The notes under the pieces were generated by a model, which was not told the origin of the DNA, made no database searches, and saw only the letters and a program-made list of their open reading frames with translations. Of a stretch of DNA of 34,326 nt, positions 1-8,156 are shown piece after piece (positions within the stretch are counted from its first letter, which is position 1; each line of letters opens with the position of its first letter). The stretch is from CAZJOD01 sp964547525 (GTDB lineage: Bacteria; Bacillota; Clostridia; JAAYHZ01): positions 1 through 34,326 of the forward strand of contig CAZJOD010000017.1 in NCBI GenBank assembly GCA_964547525.1, in the 5' to 3' direction. Both the position numbers and the translations under genes were made by a program.

Positions 1-290
1 GATTCACCTTTTATTATAATTTTATATAATTTCCATTTAATATTGTTCATTATAAAATGCAATCCAATATATGTCAAGCATAAAATATGATACCATAACA
101 TGTTTAAAAGGAATTTTGTGAATTTTTATTCACTTCATTCAAACCTGACAAAACGGGACGAAAGTATAAGAATAAGCTTTTATTTAAATATATGTGTTTA
201 CAATGTATTATGCGGTGTATTATTGTTATTATGAGTGCAAGGATGAATATTAAATCAATAAAGGTTGAAGCGAAAAAATAGGAGTTTTGT
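1..290. other. AT-rich intergenic region upstream of the glycosidase gene
   Basis: No gene was seen in either strand. A short inverted repeat GTGAA/TTCAC lies near 117-133, and a TTTACA hexamer near 197 could be a -35 box, but no -10 hexamer stands at normal spacing. An AGGAG ribosome binding site lies just before the ATG at 291. The promoter of the glycosidase gene is probably here but cannot be fixed from the sequence. Confidence 0.5.
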
Positions 291-2489
291 ATGAAAGAAT
301 TGGAAATAGGGTCGGGTAAATTTAAAGGATATTATAGGAGCGATAAAAGCATCGTTTTTAAAAACAGACCTACAGCGGAATGGGAATATATGGCTTGCGG
401 AACAGGTCGGACCGGCTTGGCTATCCTTGCGCACGACCATATTATTTTACAAATTAATCATGAAGGTGCGATTAATGAACAAGGCTACCTTGTACCTGTT
501 TGCAGAATACACATCGAATATCCGGACGATCCGTTTTCCACAGCGGAGCAATATAACGGGTTTACAATGGTGCACGATTTGAAAAACGCGGTGATTACAT
601 TGACAGCAACCGTTTCGGACGGAACGGTAACAGTGGAGATCAGGGCTTGTATGCAAACGGATATGATCAGGGTGGATATCATGGATACTAGAATAAATCC
701 GACCGATATGACTTTGTGGGTTGAGGTGCCATGGCCCGGTACCTGCGGTTCTTTTTTTCCGGGTGAATTTCATATGTGGCATGATAACGGGAAAATCACC
801 TCGTGGCATGATATAAACATGGCAAGCGGTCTGTCGGATGATTCGGCTTTCACAGATGTTTTAAAAGACAGATGCTTCGGATTTTCCATTAAAACAGAAG
901 AATGCATCGCATGGGACGGGAACCGTATCGTATTGGATAAGAACAAAAAAACGAATTTTTCCGTATATGCAACCGCATGTTGTAACAGGGAGTTGTTTTT
1001 GAGTTTGATCGAAGACAAGACGAAACTCTCCGTATTTGAACAGGAATTCATATCACGACATAATGATTATTGGGATACCTTTTGGAAGAGGATGTATTTT
1101 GAAACGGATGAACAAACAATGCTTCCGTTTTTGGCCGCATATGATCTTTACAGATATTTTTGTGCAGTTTCTTCGGGAGAAAACAGGGAGTTTCCCTTAA
1201 GATTTCAAATAGACCTGTTAAGATCCACTTTTCGTTTTAACAGTTGGGCTACAATGCAAATCCATTCCGTACAAACCATACAGGCATACTACGGAGCATA
1301 TAAAAACGGAGATTGGAACTGCCTCGCCTCGCTTTTACGAGATTATGAAAAAAAATTGCCTCTCTACACAAAGCTTTGTAAGGATATATACGGTCATGAA
1401 GGAGTGATCATACCTTATGAAACAAACATGTGGGGGACGATTCATTATGACAAGGCGCGAGGACCATGGGACGGAACGGGTAAACGTTTTAAAGACAAGA
1501 ACCTGTATCACCTTTTGACACATAAATGGTCGATGTACAGTTTCGAACACGGCCTTGCCATCATTCAATTCTTTTTACAAGCAAAAAATGATGAAGAGAT
1601 TATACAAAAAATTGTGATACCTTACGCTAAATGCTTGTGTAAATTTTTTATATATCATTATAAAAGGGACAACAGGGTCTTTTCGTTTGATCCGGCTACA
1701 TCCGGCGAAACCTGGTTTTGTGTAAAAAACCCATCTTCCTGGATATGTTTGTTTAAAGCGTTTTTACCGGAACTATTACAATTGGCCTTATTCTATAAAG
1801 ACAACTCACTGGAAGAAAGTGTCCGGACTTTACTTGAAGGGCTTCCTTCCATACCTACAGGGAGTTGGGATTACGACGAAGGTAAAGGCTTAAAAATTTG
1901 TACAAAGACGGGGGAAGAGGTTATATTGCCGGCTGAGGAATTTGACCGCCACTCCCCCATAAACAGGGAAAATCCTGAACTTTACGGTATTTGGCCTTAT
2001 TGTTTATACGGAGTGGAATGTAGGGATTATGACTTGGCTTTGAGAACGTACAATCAACGTTTATGGAAAAACATTTCTACCGGTTGGGCATTGGATGCCA
2101 TATGGTCTGCATGTCTGGGTTTGACTTCCGAGACAATGGATTCGTATATGTCCGCCCATTTCAATTACTCGGTGCGGTGCCCCGGCGGTTTTTCGTATGA
2201 GGATGCGCCTACAGTACCGGAAGAAAAAACACTGCCTTTATATCCTAGCATGCAAGGAATGGGAACCACAGTATGCCCAATTTATGAAATGGTTTGTTCG
2301 GATAGAAGTGATCATATACTGGTAATGCCTGCATGGCCTGCGGATAAACCTCTTAAAATCGCCTTGTATTCAAAAATCGCAGGACGAGTGGAAATTGATT
2401 ACAAACCCGATTGTTATTTAAAAATCAAAACCGAAAGAACAGTTGAAGTCAAATGCTCTGTTTCTGTTAAAACAGAGATTAAGAGTTGA
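291..2489 (+). CDS. putative six-hairpin glycoside hydrolase (GH95-like / DUF5703-like)
   Basis: The product is 732 residues with no signal peptide, so it is probably cytoplasmic. The layout fits an alpha/alpha six-hairpin glycosidase. The N-terminal ~270 residues are beta-rich. A helical catalytic region from about 280 to 640 contains the segment DRHSPINRENPELYGIWPY. The C-terminal beta domain contains ILVMPAWPAD, close to the LLPAWP motif seen at the end of GH95 and DUF5703 proteins. Start: AGGAG six bases before the ATG. The gene stands alone on the + strand, so context does not name a substrate. A fucosidase-type or other plant/host-glycan glycosidase is possible. The fold class is moderately supported; the substrate is unknown. 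Confidence 0.55.
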   Translation: MKELEIGSGKFKGYYRSDKSIVFKNRPTAEWEYMACGTGRTGLAILAHDHIILQINHEGAINEQGYLVPVCRIHIEYPDDPFSTAEQYNGFTMVHDLKNAVITLTATVSDGTVTVEIRACMQTDMIRVDIMDTRINPTDMTLWVEVPWPGTCGSFFPGEFHMWHDNGKITSWHDINMASGLSDDSAFTDVLKDRCFGFSIKTEECIAWDGNRIVLDKNKKTNFSVYATACCNRELFLSLIEDKTKLSVFEQEFISRHNDYWDTFWKRMYFETDEQTMLPFLAAYDLYRYFCAVSSGENREFPLRFQIDLLRSTFRFNSWATMQIHSVQTIQAYYGAYKNGDWNCLASLLRDYEKKLPLYTKLCKDIYGHEGVIIPYETNMWGTIHYDKARGPWDGTGKRFKDKNLYHLLTHKWSMYSFEHGLAIIQFFLQAKNDEEIIQKIVIPYAKCLCKFFIYHYKRDNRVFSFDPATSGETWFCVKNPSSWICLFKAFLPELLQLALFYKDNSLEESVRTLLEGLPSIPTGSWDYDEGKGLKICTKTGEEVILPAEEFDRHSPINRENPELYGIWPYCLYGVECRDYDLALRTYNQRLWKNISTGWALDAIWSACLGLTSETMDSYMSAHFNYSVRCPGGFSYEDAPTVPEEKTLPLYPSMQGMGTTVCPIYEMVCSDRSDHILVMPAWPADKPLKIALYSKIAGRVEIDYKPDCYLKIKTERTVEVKCSVSVKTEIKS

Positions 2490-2495
2490 CGTTAT

Positions 2496-2532
2496 TAATA
2501 TTAATATAACATGCTATATTATATTAATATTA
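2496..2532. repeat. 13-bp AT-only inverted repeat between convergent genes
   Basis: TAATATTAATATA at 2496-2508 is exactly complementary to 2520-2532, with an 11-base loop. It sits between the glycosidase stop and the stop of the convergent antitoxin gene. All pairs are A-T and there is no U-tract, so it would be at best a weak bidirectional terminator. Confidence 0.45.
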
Positions 2533-2537
2533 GTTAT

Positions 2538-2789
2538 CTAATGATAAATAATTGAAAACTTCATAACGCCTCTCTCCGAATCATAAGAAAAGCTTTTATG
2601 CTTTTCAATAATAAATGTATCATCATTTACTGCGCCGAATAAACTCCCATAATTTTCAGGCCAATTATTCGAAAGAGATTTTTTCAACCTTTCCGAAACC
2701 CATTTGGAAATTGAGGTTTTGCTTATTTTTGCAGCAGTTTCTATTTTAGATAAGGTATCATCATCAATATAAAGTGATAATTGTGGCAT
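2538..2789 (-). CDS. ribbon-helix-helix antitoxin of an eroded toxin-antitoxin locus
   Basis: The product is 83 residues. The N-terminal segment LSLYIDDDTLSKIETAAK and then ISKWVSERLKKSL (residues 4-40) match the beta-strand and two helices of ribbon-helix-helix (CopG/VapB-type) antitoxins, DNA-binding proteins that neutralise a partner toxin and repress their own promoter. WPENYGSLFG and DDTF are also typical of this small family. Start: AAGGTG four bases before the ATG. No toxin gene follows. The last eight residues (MKFSIIYH) begin at an ATG that looks like the start of the lost toxin, now joined in frame. The promoter upstream looks intact. The family is well supported; loss of the toxin is inferred from its absence. 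Confidence 0.7.
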   Translation of the reverse strand: MPQLSLYIDDDTLSKIETAAKISKTSISKWVSERLKKSLSNNWPENYGSLFGAVNDDTFIIEKHKSFSYDSERGVMKFSIIYH

Positions 2790-2806
2790 AAGAACACCTT
2801 CTTTCT

Positions 2807-2849
2807 CAAGTATATTATATATTATACTTGCATTTCAATGTTTTGTTAA
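2807..2849 (-). promoter_or_regulatory. promoter of the antitoxin gene with overlapping palindrome
   Basis: On the - strand TTAACA (2844-2849) and TATAAT (2821-2826) are 17 bases apart. The inverted repeat CAAGTATA/TATACTTG (2807-2814 and 2823-2830) overlaps the -10 box. This is where an autoregulating ribbon-helix-helix antitoxin would be expected to bind. Binding itself is inferred. Confidence 0.6.
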
Positions 2850-2969
2850 TTTGTATAAGTAATAAGTGCTGTAACATCATGCAAAAATCAAAAACTCTAC
2901 AATAAATATATTATATTTCTTATTAAAATTAACATTTTTATATCCATGTCACAATGTACGATTAACATT

Positions 2970-4199
2970 TTACAGATACTTGACCGGAATTACGCGGTCG
3001 CTGTCTTTTAGAGTGATCAAATTATCATACATGCAAACCACACCTCCGGATCCCCGCTTCATATTCGATATTTTATCAATCAGCCGGAATGCGGCGATAT
3101 CACTCTTCTGCGGGTCGGCGTGTTTTTTGATTTCAACCGGATACAGCGTCCCGTTATCCTCAATCAACAGATCGATTTCATTGCCATCTTTATCGCGGTA
3201 GAAGTACAGCGGCAGGTCGAGGACACCTTTATTGTAATAGCTTTTTATAATCTCCGAAATGATGAAACTCTCGAAAAATGCTCCCGCCATCGCGCCGTTT
3301 TTCAGAACCTCGGCGGTGTTCCACCGGGTCAGATAAGCGGCAAGGCCGGTGTCGAGAAAATACAGCTTGGGTGTCTTGATCATCCGCTTGACAATGTTAT
3401 TACGATATGGCTTTAAGAGATAGGCGATCCCGCTGGTCACAAGGATGGACAACCAGCGTTCGGCGGTCGGTTCGCTGATCCCGACGTCACGCGCAAGTGA
3501 CGCCATGTTCAGGAGCTGCCCCATACAACTTGCTGCAACGGTTATGAAGTTCAAAAACTTTCCCTCGTCTGCGATCTGAGTCAGTTTGCGGATATCGCGT
3601 TCAATATAGGTTTTCACATACGCGCCCCAAAACATCTGCCAATCATAATCATCATTCAGCGCGTATTCCGGCATACTGCCGCCGTGGATTATATCCCATA
3701 TCTCATCGTAGGAGTATTCCGAAAGCGTTTGCTTACGGTCGGTGAAATATTCGTCGGTAGGAAGGAATGGCGTGTCGAAAGCGATCTCCCTTCGTTCGCG
3801 CAATGAAAAGCCAAGCAACGTCAGTAGTCCCACACGACCGGCAAGGGATTCGCTCACGTTCTTCATCATTTCAAATTGCTGAGAACCGGTCAGGAAAAAC
3901 TGCCCCTTCTTTTTGCTTTTATCAAGCATCATTTTTATATAGGGAAACAGTTCCGGCGCATACTGCACCTCATCCACGAAAACAGGCGGTGGGTAATCCT
4001 TAAAAAAAGTTCCACTTTGCTCCACCGCGCTTTGCCGCAACAACGGGTCGTCCAGCGTGGCATGATTGATACCCCCTGTGATGATTTCAAGCAGGGTCGT
4101 TTTTCCTACCTGACGAGGTCCGGTGACAAGCACCGCACCGAACATTTTAGTGAGTTTGCGGAGCGACTCCTCCGCGTGACGTTTTATATACAAAACCAT
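2970..4199 (-). CDS. AAA+ ATPase, AAA_14 / DUF4143 family
   Basis: The product is 409 residues. Walker A is GPRQVGKTT (27-35) and Walker B is VFVDE (73-77), followed by the sensor-like segment FFLTGSQQFEMM. The C-terminal half matches DUF4143: a winged-helix-like region and then a PD-(D/E)XK-like signature with E341, D343, E356 and K358 in GNEIDLLIEDN and PVEIKK. The family is widespread in bacteria and archaea; its role is not established and no partner gene is known to me. The gene is clearly richer in G+C than its neighbours (3481-3540 counts to 60% G+C), which suggests a recent arrival. It has its own promoter at 4232-4260. The ribosome binding site is weak (AAAGAAG). Function beyond ATP binding is not claimed. 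Confidence 0.85.
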   Translation of the reverse strand: MVLYIKRHAEESLRKLTKMFGAVLVTGPRQVGKTTLLEIITGGINHATLDDPLLRQSAVEQSGTFFKDYPPPVFVDEVQYAPELFPYIKMMLDKSKKKGQFFLTGSQQFEMMKNVSESLAGRVGLLTLLGFSLRERREIAFDTPFLPTDEYFTDRKQTLSEYSYDEIWDIIHGGSMPEYALNDDYDWQMFWGAYVKTYIERDIRKLTQIADEGKFLNFITVAASCMGQLLNMASLARDVGISEPTAERWLSILVTSGIAYLLKPYRNNIVKRMIKTPKLYFLDTGLAAYLTRWNTAEVLKNGAMAGAFFESFIISEIIKSYYNKGVLDLPLYFYRDKDGNEIDLLIEDNGTLYPVEIKKHADPQKSDIAAFRLIDKISNMKRGSGGVVCMYDNLITLKDSDRVIPVKYL

Positions 4200-4231
4200 T
4201 TCTTCTTTCGACTATTCTAATTTATGATATT

Positions 4232-4260
4232 AGTATAGCCGATTATTCAAAATATATCAA
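4232..4260 (-). promoter_or_regulatory. promoter of the AAA_14/DUF4143 gene
   Basis: TTGATA (4255-4260) and TATACT (4232-4237) on the - strand are separated by 17 bases. Transcription would begin near 4225, about 26 bases before the ATG at 4199. This agrees with the gene being a separate unit. The rest of the gap from 4261 to 4485 shows no gene. Confidence 0.6.
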
Positions 4261-4485
4261 GTCCTAAAACAAATTAATTTAGAAAGATGGTGTTGCCATA
4301 TTGAGGAAGAGTAGCTTATTTGATCAAGCAAAAGAAATATAGAATAACCCGAGTAAAACATGCTATCTTTTGTTACTCTTTTGTTATCCGAGGTGTTATA
4401 AAACAATATAAAAACTTGTAAAACGATAATGGCAGATTTTCTTGAAATCCTTTATTTACAAAGGCTCCGGAGTGAACTAATTTAA

Positions 4486-5880
4486 TCATGAACTCATCAT
4501 CTCATTTAAAGTTACAAACTCCACACTTCCAAGTTCATTTGCCTTATTTATACAGCCTTTAGAAAAACCTGTTTTCGCGAAAAGATAAAGATAAACATTG
4601 GTGAAACTGAACAACTTACTTCTTTCAACAAGTGTATCAAGAACACCGGTGTCAACATTTTCATTAGTCCATTTACATTCACACAAGAGGGCCGTTTTAT
4701 CGTCAGCTGTGCCCATTATGTCAACTTCAGCTTCACACTTGTTTTTCGGATCGTTACCCCACCAACGGCCTAAATCGGTAAAGGTGATAACGGCTTTTCC
4801 TTGCCTGTTCAGCCCCCACAAATACTGTTTGCATATTTCTTCAAATACACCACCCATAAATGAGGTGATTTGGGAAGCTACTTTTTTATAAACAATATCA
4901 GTGAGACCACGATTTATTGTAGCCAGGTTATCCGGGATAAAACGATACCAGAAACGAAACATGGAATCTTCCAGAGCATAAATAGTTTTACGCGAACTGT
5001 CTGTCCCGAACGGCATTTCTTTTTTTACAATACCAAGGGACATGAGCTTATTTAGATAACTTGTTGTAAGCCCTGTATCAAGCCCGGTTTTGGAACAGAT
5101 TTCCGACATTCTTGAAGAACCTGTAGCAATAGCCTTTATAATAGAATTATACCGGGCAGGATTACGGCATTCCTGCTTTATTAAATTAGTGGGCTCTTCA
5201 AATAAATATGCGTTTGGCACCAAGAAATTTGTCTTGATATTCTCTTCAACGCTCAGATTATCATTCATAAACGACATATAAAGCGGAATACCACCGGTTA
5301 TACCATAGATGACAGCCAAATCAATGTTGCTGAATTTATTGTAATAATCCTTTATTTCAAAGAATTCGAACGGTGTAATTTTATATTGGCATGTACATCT
5401 GCCAAAAAGAGGACTTTTATAGCCAAGTACCTGATTTTCCATGAATGATAGGGAAGACCCACATAGAATCAGGAACATTTTTGAGGTGTCCTTATTTCTA
5501 TCAATAAGAATCTGCAAAATCGACGAGAGTGCCTTATAACTACCTGCAAAATAGGGATACTCATCTATTACAAATACAATTCTCCGCCTTTCGGCAATTT
5601 TGAACGCAGTTTCAAAAGCCTTCTGAAAGCTTGCAAAGCTTGATGAGGTATCTGCAAAATCCTGTGATAAAGAGTAAATACTTTTACTCAGTCCCTCAAG
5701 ATTTTCTTTTTCATTGCCTTCAATACCTGTATAAAAAATAACTTCCTTATCTTTGACAAACTCATTGATAAGAGTGGTTTTGCCTACACGACGGCGACCA
5801 TACATAACAGCAAACTCAAACTTGTTATTTTCAAAACGTTGGTTTAAATCGTCGAGTTCTCTTTTTCTTCCTATGAACAT
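4486..5880 (-). CDS. AAA+ ATPase, ATPase_2 / DUF234 family
   Basis: The product is 464 residues from the chosen start. The N-terminal segment MFIGRKRELDDL is typical of the family. Walker A is GRRRVGKTT (28-36), Walker B is VIDE (D106, E107), and LILCGSS follows as a sensor. A winged-helix region lies around residues 255-300. The C-terminal DUF234 part carries D387 and ECKW (E401, K403), a PD-(D/E)XK-like signature. The frame is open to 5916, but the ATG at 5880 has GGAGG seven bases upstream and the strong promoter would start transcripts near 5924, so 5880 is preferred. It is unrelated in detail to the neighbouring AAA_14 gene despite a parallel layout. The cellular role of this family is not known. 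Confidence 0.85.
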   Translation of the reverse strand: MFIGRKRELDDLNQRFENNKFEFAVMYGRRRVGKTTLINEFVKDKEVIFYTGIEGNEKENLEGLSKSIYSLSQDFADTSSSFASFQKAFETAFKIAERRRIVFVIDEYPYFAGSYKALSSILQILIDRNKDTSKMFLILCGSSLSFMENQVLGYKSPLFGRCTCQYKITPFEFFEIKDYYNKFSNIDLAVIYGITGGIPLYMSFMNDNLSVEENIKTNFLVPNAYLFEEPTNLIKQECRNPARYNSIIKAIATGSSRMSEICSKTGLDTGLTTSYLNKLMSLGIVKKEMPFGTDSSRKTIYALEDSMFRFWYRFIPDNLATINRGLTDIVYKKVASQITSFMGGVFEEICKQYLWGLNRQGKAVITFTDLGRWWGNDPKNKCEAEVDIMGTADDKTALLCECKWTNENVDTGVLDTLVERSKLFSFTNVYLYLFAKTGFSKGCINKANELGSVEFVTLNEMMSS

Positions 5881-5914
5881 TTGAGTACCTCCATTGACTA
5901 TCTCCAAACAAGCC

Positions 5915-5959
5915 AATTATACTTAACTTAATTATACTTAACTAATATAATGATGTCAA
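5915..5959 (-). promoter_or_regulatory. consensus promoter with tandem 15-bp repeat
   Basis: TTGACA (5954-5959) and TATAAT (5931-5936) on the - strand are separated by exactly 17 bases, a full consensus match. The 14 bases AATTATACTTAACT occur twice, at 5915-5928 and 5930-5943, a 15-base period. Both copies contain TATAAT on the - strand. The copies cover the -10 box and the start site, as an operator could. Confidence 0.7.
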
Positions 5960-6069
5960 TAAATTTCCTGGGTTATAGCTTTTATGAGAACCGCTTTTTT
6001 TATTCGCCATAAAGTTCGCAAATAAATTTACGGACATTAAAAGAAACGAATTTTGTACAGCTTATCAAG

Positions 6070-6132
6070 CCGGATTTGCAATATTAATATTTTCATTGAA
6101 TTACAAAGTGTTGTAAATAAGTAAAACTCGAT
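6070..6132 (-). pseudogene. decayed fragment of a DHHW-protein gene 3' end
   Basis: An ungapped alignment of 6070-6132 with 6926-6988, the 3' end of the DHHW gene, gives 50 identical bases of 63 by hand count. On the - strand the matching frame reads VLLIYNTL, stop, FNENINIANPA, stop, against VLLIYSALSFSENTNMAKLA in the intact gene. The in-frame stops mark it as non-coding. A weaker match may continue towards 6170. It is most likely the end of a second gene copy lost by deletion. The rest of the gap 5960-6200 shows no gene. Confidence 0.65.
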
Positions 6133-6200
6133 ATGATAAATATAAAATATTTTAAGATAAACTGCATTTTTTAAGCAATAAAGTTTATATCTATAAATAT

Positions 6201-6803
6201 TTAAACATCAATTTTAGTTTCTTGTATGTACATCGGGCAAGATGAAATATCCATCATCATATCTAAACTTTCATCAAAAGCACCTACTTGCTTGAACCCG
6301 AATTTTGTATAATAATTGATGGCACGTATATTTATCTTTCGGACACCGCCTTGCAGGATCATGCGTGTTTTTCCGGAGTGGATCGCATATGAAAGGGCAT
6401 ACTGTATCATGATTGACCCAACCCCTGCGCTTTGGTATGAATCCGCCACAGAAGGTGCATATTTGCAGTCTTTTTGTTCATCAAGACTTATATTGTACTT
6501 TTGATATCTTTTAATATCTCCCTCAGAAATACCCAATGTCAGTATGACATAAGCTATGATCTTGTTCCGGTTTTTCTCATTCGCTTCGGCTATAATCCTG
6601 ATAAATTTAGGATCAGGGGTATTCTTGCACAATAAAGATGCGGTTTGTCTGTCGAAAGCATGAGGTGAAAAAAGACTTGTTGTCTTTTCTGACAAGTTTA
6701 AAAAATATTCTACCAGCCCATCTTCGTCATCCTGACTTAAAAGCCTGACCTTAATTTCTTCACCGGTTTTTATTACACCTATATAAGGTTTGTCATATTC
6801 CAT
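6201..6803 (-). CDS. GNAT-family N-acetyltransferase
   Basis: The product is 200 residues. The acetyl-CoA pyrophosphate loop is seen as YQSAGVGSIMI (123-133), preceded by the SVADSYQ strand. The C-terminal segment NIRAINYYTKFGFKQVGAF (158-176) is the usual motif B with the FGF turn. The central part (70-120) contains a strand and an insert typical of the fold. GNAT enzymes move an acetyl group from acetyl-CoA to an amine; the acceptor cannot be read from this sequence. It lies 102 bases after the DHHW gene on the same strand and may be read from the same transcript. Start: AAGGTGGG about eight bases before the ATG. Substrate unknown. Confidence 0.8.
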   Translation of the reverse strand: MEYDKPYIGVIKTGEEIKVRLLSQDDEDGLVEYFLNLSEKTTSLFSPHAFDRQTASLLCKNTPDPKFIRIIAEANEKNRNKIIAYVILTLGISEGDIKRYQKYNISLDEQKDCKYAPSVADSYQSAGVGSIMIQYALSYAIHSGKTRMILQGGVRKINIRAINYYTKFGFKQVGAFDESLDMMMDISSCPMYIQETKIDV

Positions 6804-6905
6804 ACCGTTTACCCACCTTTTTACATATTATATCCATTTTAATTCGGTAGATGGTTATATGTCAATCAATATAATAGCGCGAAACTAAAATAGCAACATA
6901 TAAAT

Positions 6906-8042
6906 CTAATCGTTCAAACCTATGGCCAGCTTTGCCATATTAGTGTTTTCACTGAATGACAAAGCGCTGTAAATCAATAAAACTTCATCAAGTCCGTTTT
7001 GTATAATATATTGCTTAACACTCATATTAAAATAACGAAGGTCGATCATATGGATCTCATCGTACATATCAGTTAAAAAAGGCACAAAACTGTGTGCATA
7101 CGAATCTTTCAGCACTAATAATTTTTTACCGGTATTCCCGTCGGTTGTAATTTTAACCAAAGCATGATTACCGTCTAAAAACATCATGTATTTATCTTTT
7201 AAATTTAAATGCTCCTTATTGTATAATGAATAATGTGTTTTACCCGCATCGATATATTCCACTTTATATGAAGGTTCTTGTATGGGTCTATATATTTGTA
7301 TTGAATCAGGTTTGATAAATCTAAATCCGCTTCTTGAATAAAAAGAACCGTAAAATTCCTCATTAACTGTCTCTATGATATAATCTTTTGGAGTTAATTT
7401 TGGAAAACCGATGGTTTCAGCCATTTTTTCATAAGCGTAATATGCACCTTCGGTAGTCCAATGGTGATCGGTCTTATAATATATATATCGGTCGGTTTTA
7501 TCGATTAATGCGCCGTAAGCGTCAATATATCTCACATTTTCTGTCAAACCGTTTCTTACTATAGAAATTATACCTGTAACGGCAGATTCATCGGCATATG
7601 GAGGAAGCTTATCTTTTAGTATCATAACCGAATCCGGAACCAAAAGAAAATAAACGGAGGCAAAATTAACTTTTGAAGCGAAGTCATTTACTCTCAAAAT
7701 ATTTTTCTCCAACATGGCGTAATCGATCGGTCCATGCTTTTGAAACAAATATCCGTCCTTTCCAAGATAAACATTGTTATTATCTCTTTTTTGCAGTAAA
7801 CGTTCATTAAGAGATTTTAACGTTACCCAAAAATCCCTATAAGCGAATTGATCCGTAATATATCTTTCATATTCCGAAGTAAATTTACCGGAAAACAATT
7901 TTGCCCATGTAAAATCAGGTTTTTGCTGTAACATCCGGTTTTCTTCAGCTGAAAAGCTTTTATCGGGAGTTAATATATTCATAAATGTAAATATCACCAA
8001 AAAAACAATCAAAACTTTTGTTAATATTTTTTTATCTCTCAT
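6906..8042 (-). CDS. DHHW-family protein (AlgX/AlgJ-like SGNH O-acetylation partner)
   Basis: The product is 378 residues with an N-terminal membrane anchor (about residues 8-25). It carries the family's naming motif DHHW at 192-195 in KTDHHWTTEGAYYAY. The block VLKDSYAHSF has Ser314 as the likely nucleophile of the SGNH-type fold. Proteins of this group act at the cell surface with an MBOAT acyltransferase to acetylate a polysaccharide, as AlgJ/AlgX do with AlgI; that role is inferred here from the MBOAT gene directly upstream. Start: AAAGGAAG before the ATG at 8042. A decayed copy of its 3' end lies at 6070-6132. Family well supported; the polysaccharide is unknown. Confidence 0.85.
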   Translation of the reverse strand: MRDKKILTKVLIVFLVIFTFMNILTPDKSFSAEENRMLQQKPDFTWAKLFSGKFTSEYERYITDQFAYRDFWVTLKSLNERLLQKRDNNNVYLGKDGYLFQKHGPIDYAMLEKNILRVNDFASKVNFASVYFLLVPDSVMILKDKLPPYADESAVTGIISIVRNGLTENVRYIDAYGALIDKTDRYIYYKTDHHWTTEGAYYAYEKMAETIGFPKLTPKDYIIETVNEEFYGSFYSRSGFRFIKPDSIQIYRPIQEPSYKVEYIDAGKTHYSLYNKEHLNLKDKYMMFLDGNHALVKITTDGNTGKKLLVLKDSYAHSFVPFLTDMYDEIHMIDLRYFNMSVKQYIIQNGLDEVLLIYSALSFSENTNMAKLAIGLND

Positions 8043-8109
8043 GCTAATCTTCCTTTACACTGTTAATATATAGTTATATCAATTTGACCGCTTCTCAAGT
8101 AAAATTCCC

Positions 8110-8133
8110 CCGGCAAATTTTAAAAAATGCCGG
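8110..8133. repeat. 6-bp GC hairpin between the MBOAT and DHHW genes
   Basis: CCGGCA (8110-8115) pairs with TGCCGG (8128-8133) across a 12-base A/T loop that can extend the stem partly. It sits in the 114-base gap between the two acetylation genes. There is no U-tract on the - strand, so it is not a standard terminator; a mild attenuating or mRNA-stabilising role is possible. Confidence 0.4.
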
Positions 8134-8156
8134 CACCTAAAAATCGTTTTCCTTGA

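Noticed and set aside
2538..5880. A new defence system made of the antitoxin and two ATPases
   Set aside because: Separate promoters, different base composition and no shared operon; the families are common singly. Kept only as a lower-interest observation.
5881..5916. Upstream extension of the ATPase_2/DUF234 gene
   Set aside because: The ATG at 5880 has a GGAGG at ideal distance and starts with the family's usual residues.
5915..5943. Tandem repeat as the edge of a CRISPR array or mobile element
   Set aside because: Only two 15-base units with no spacers, and no cas gene or transposase nearby.
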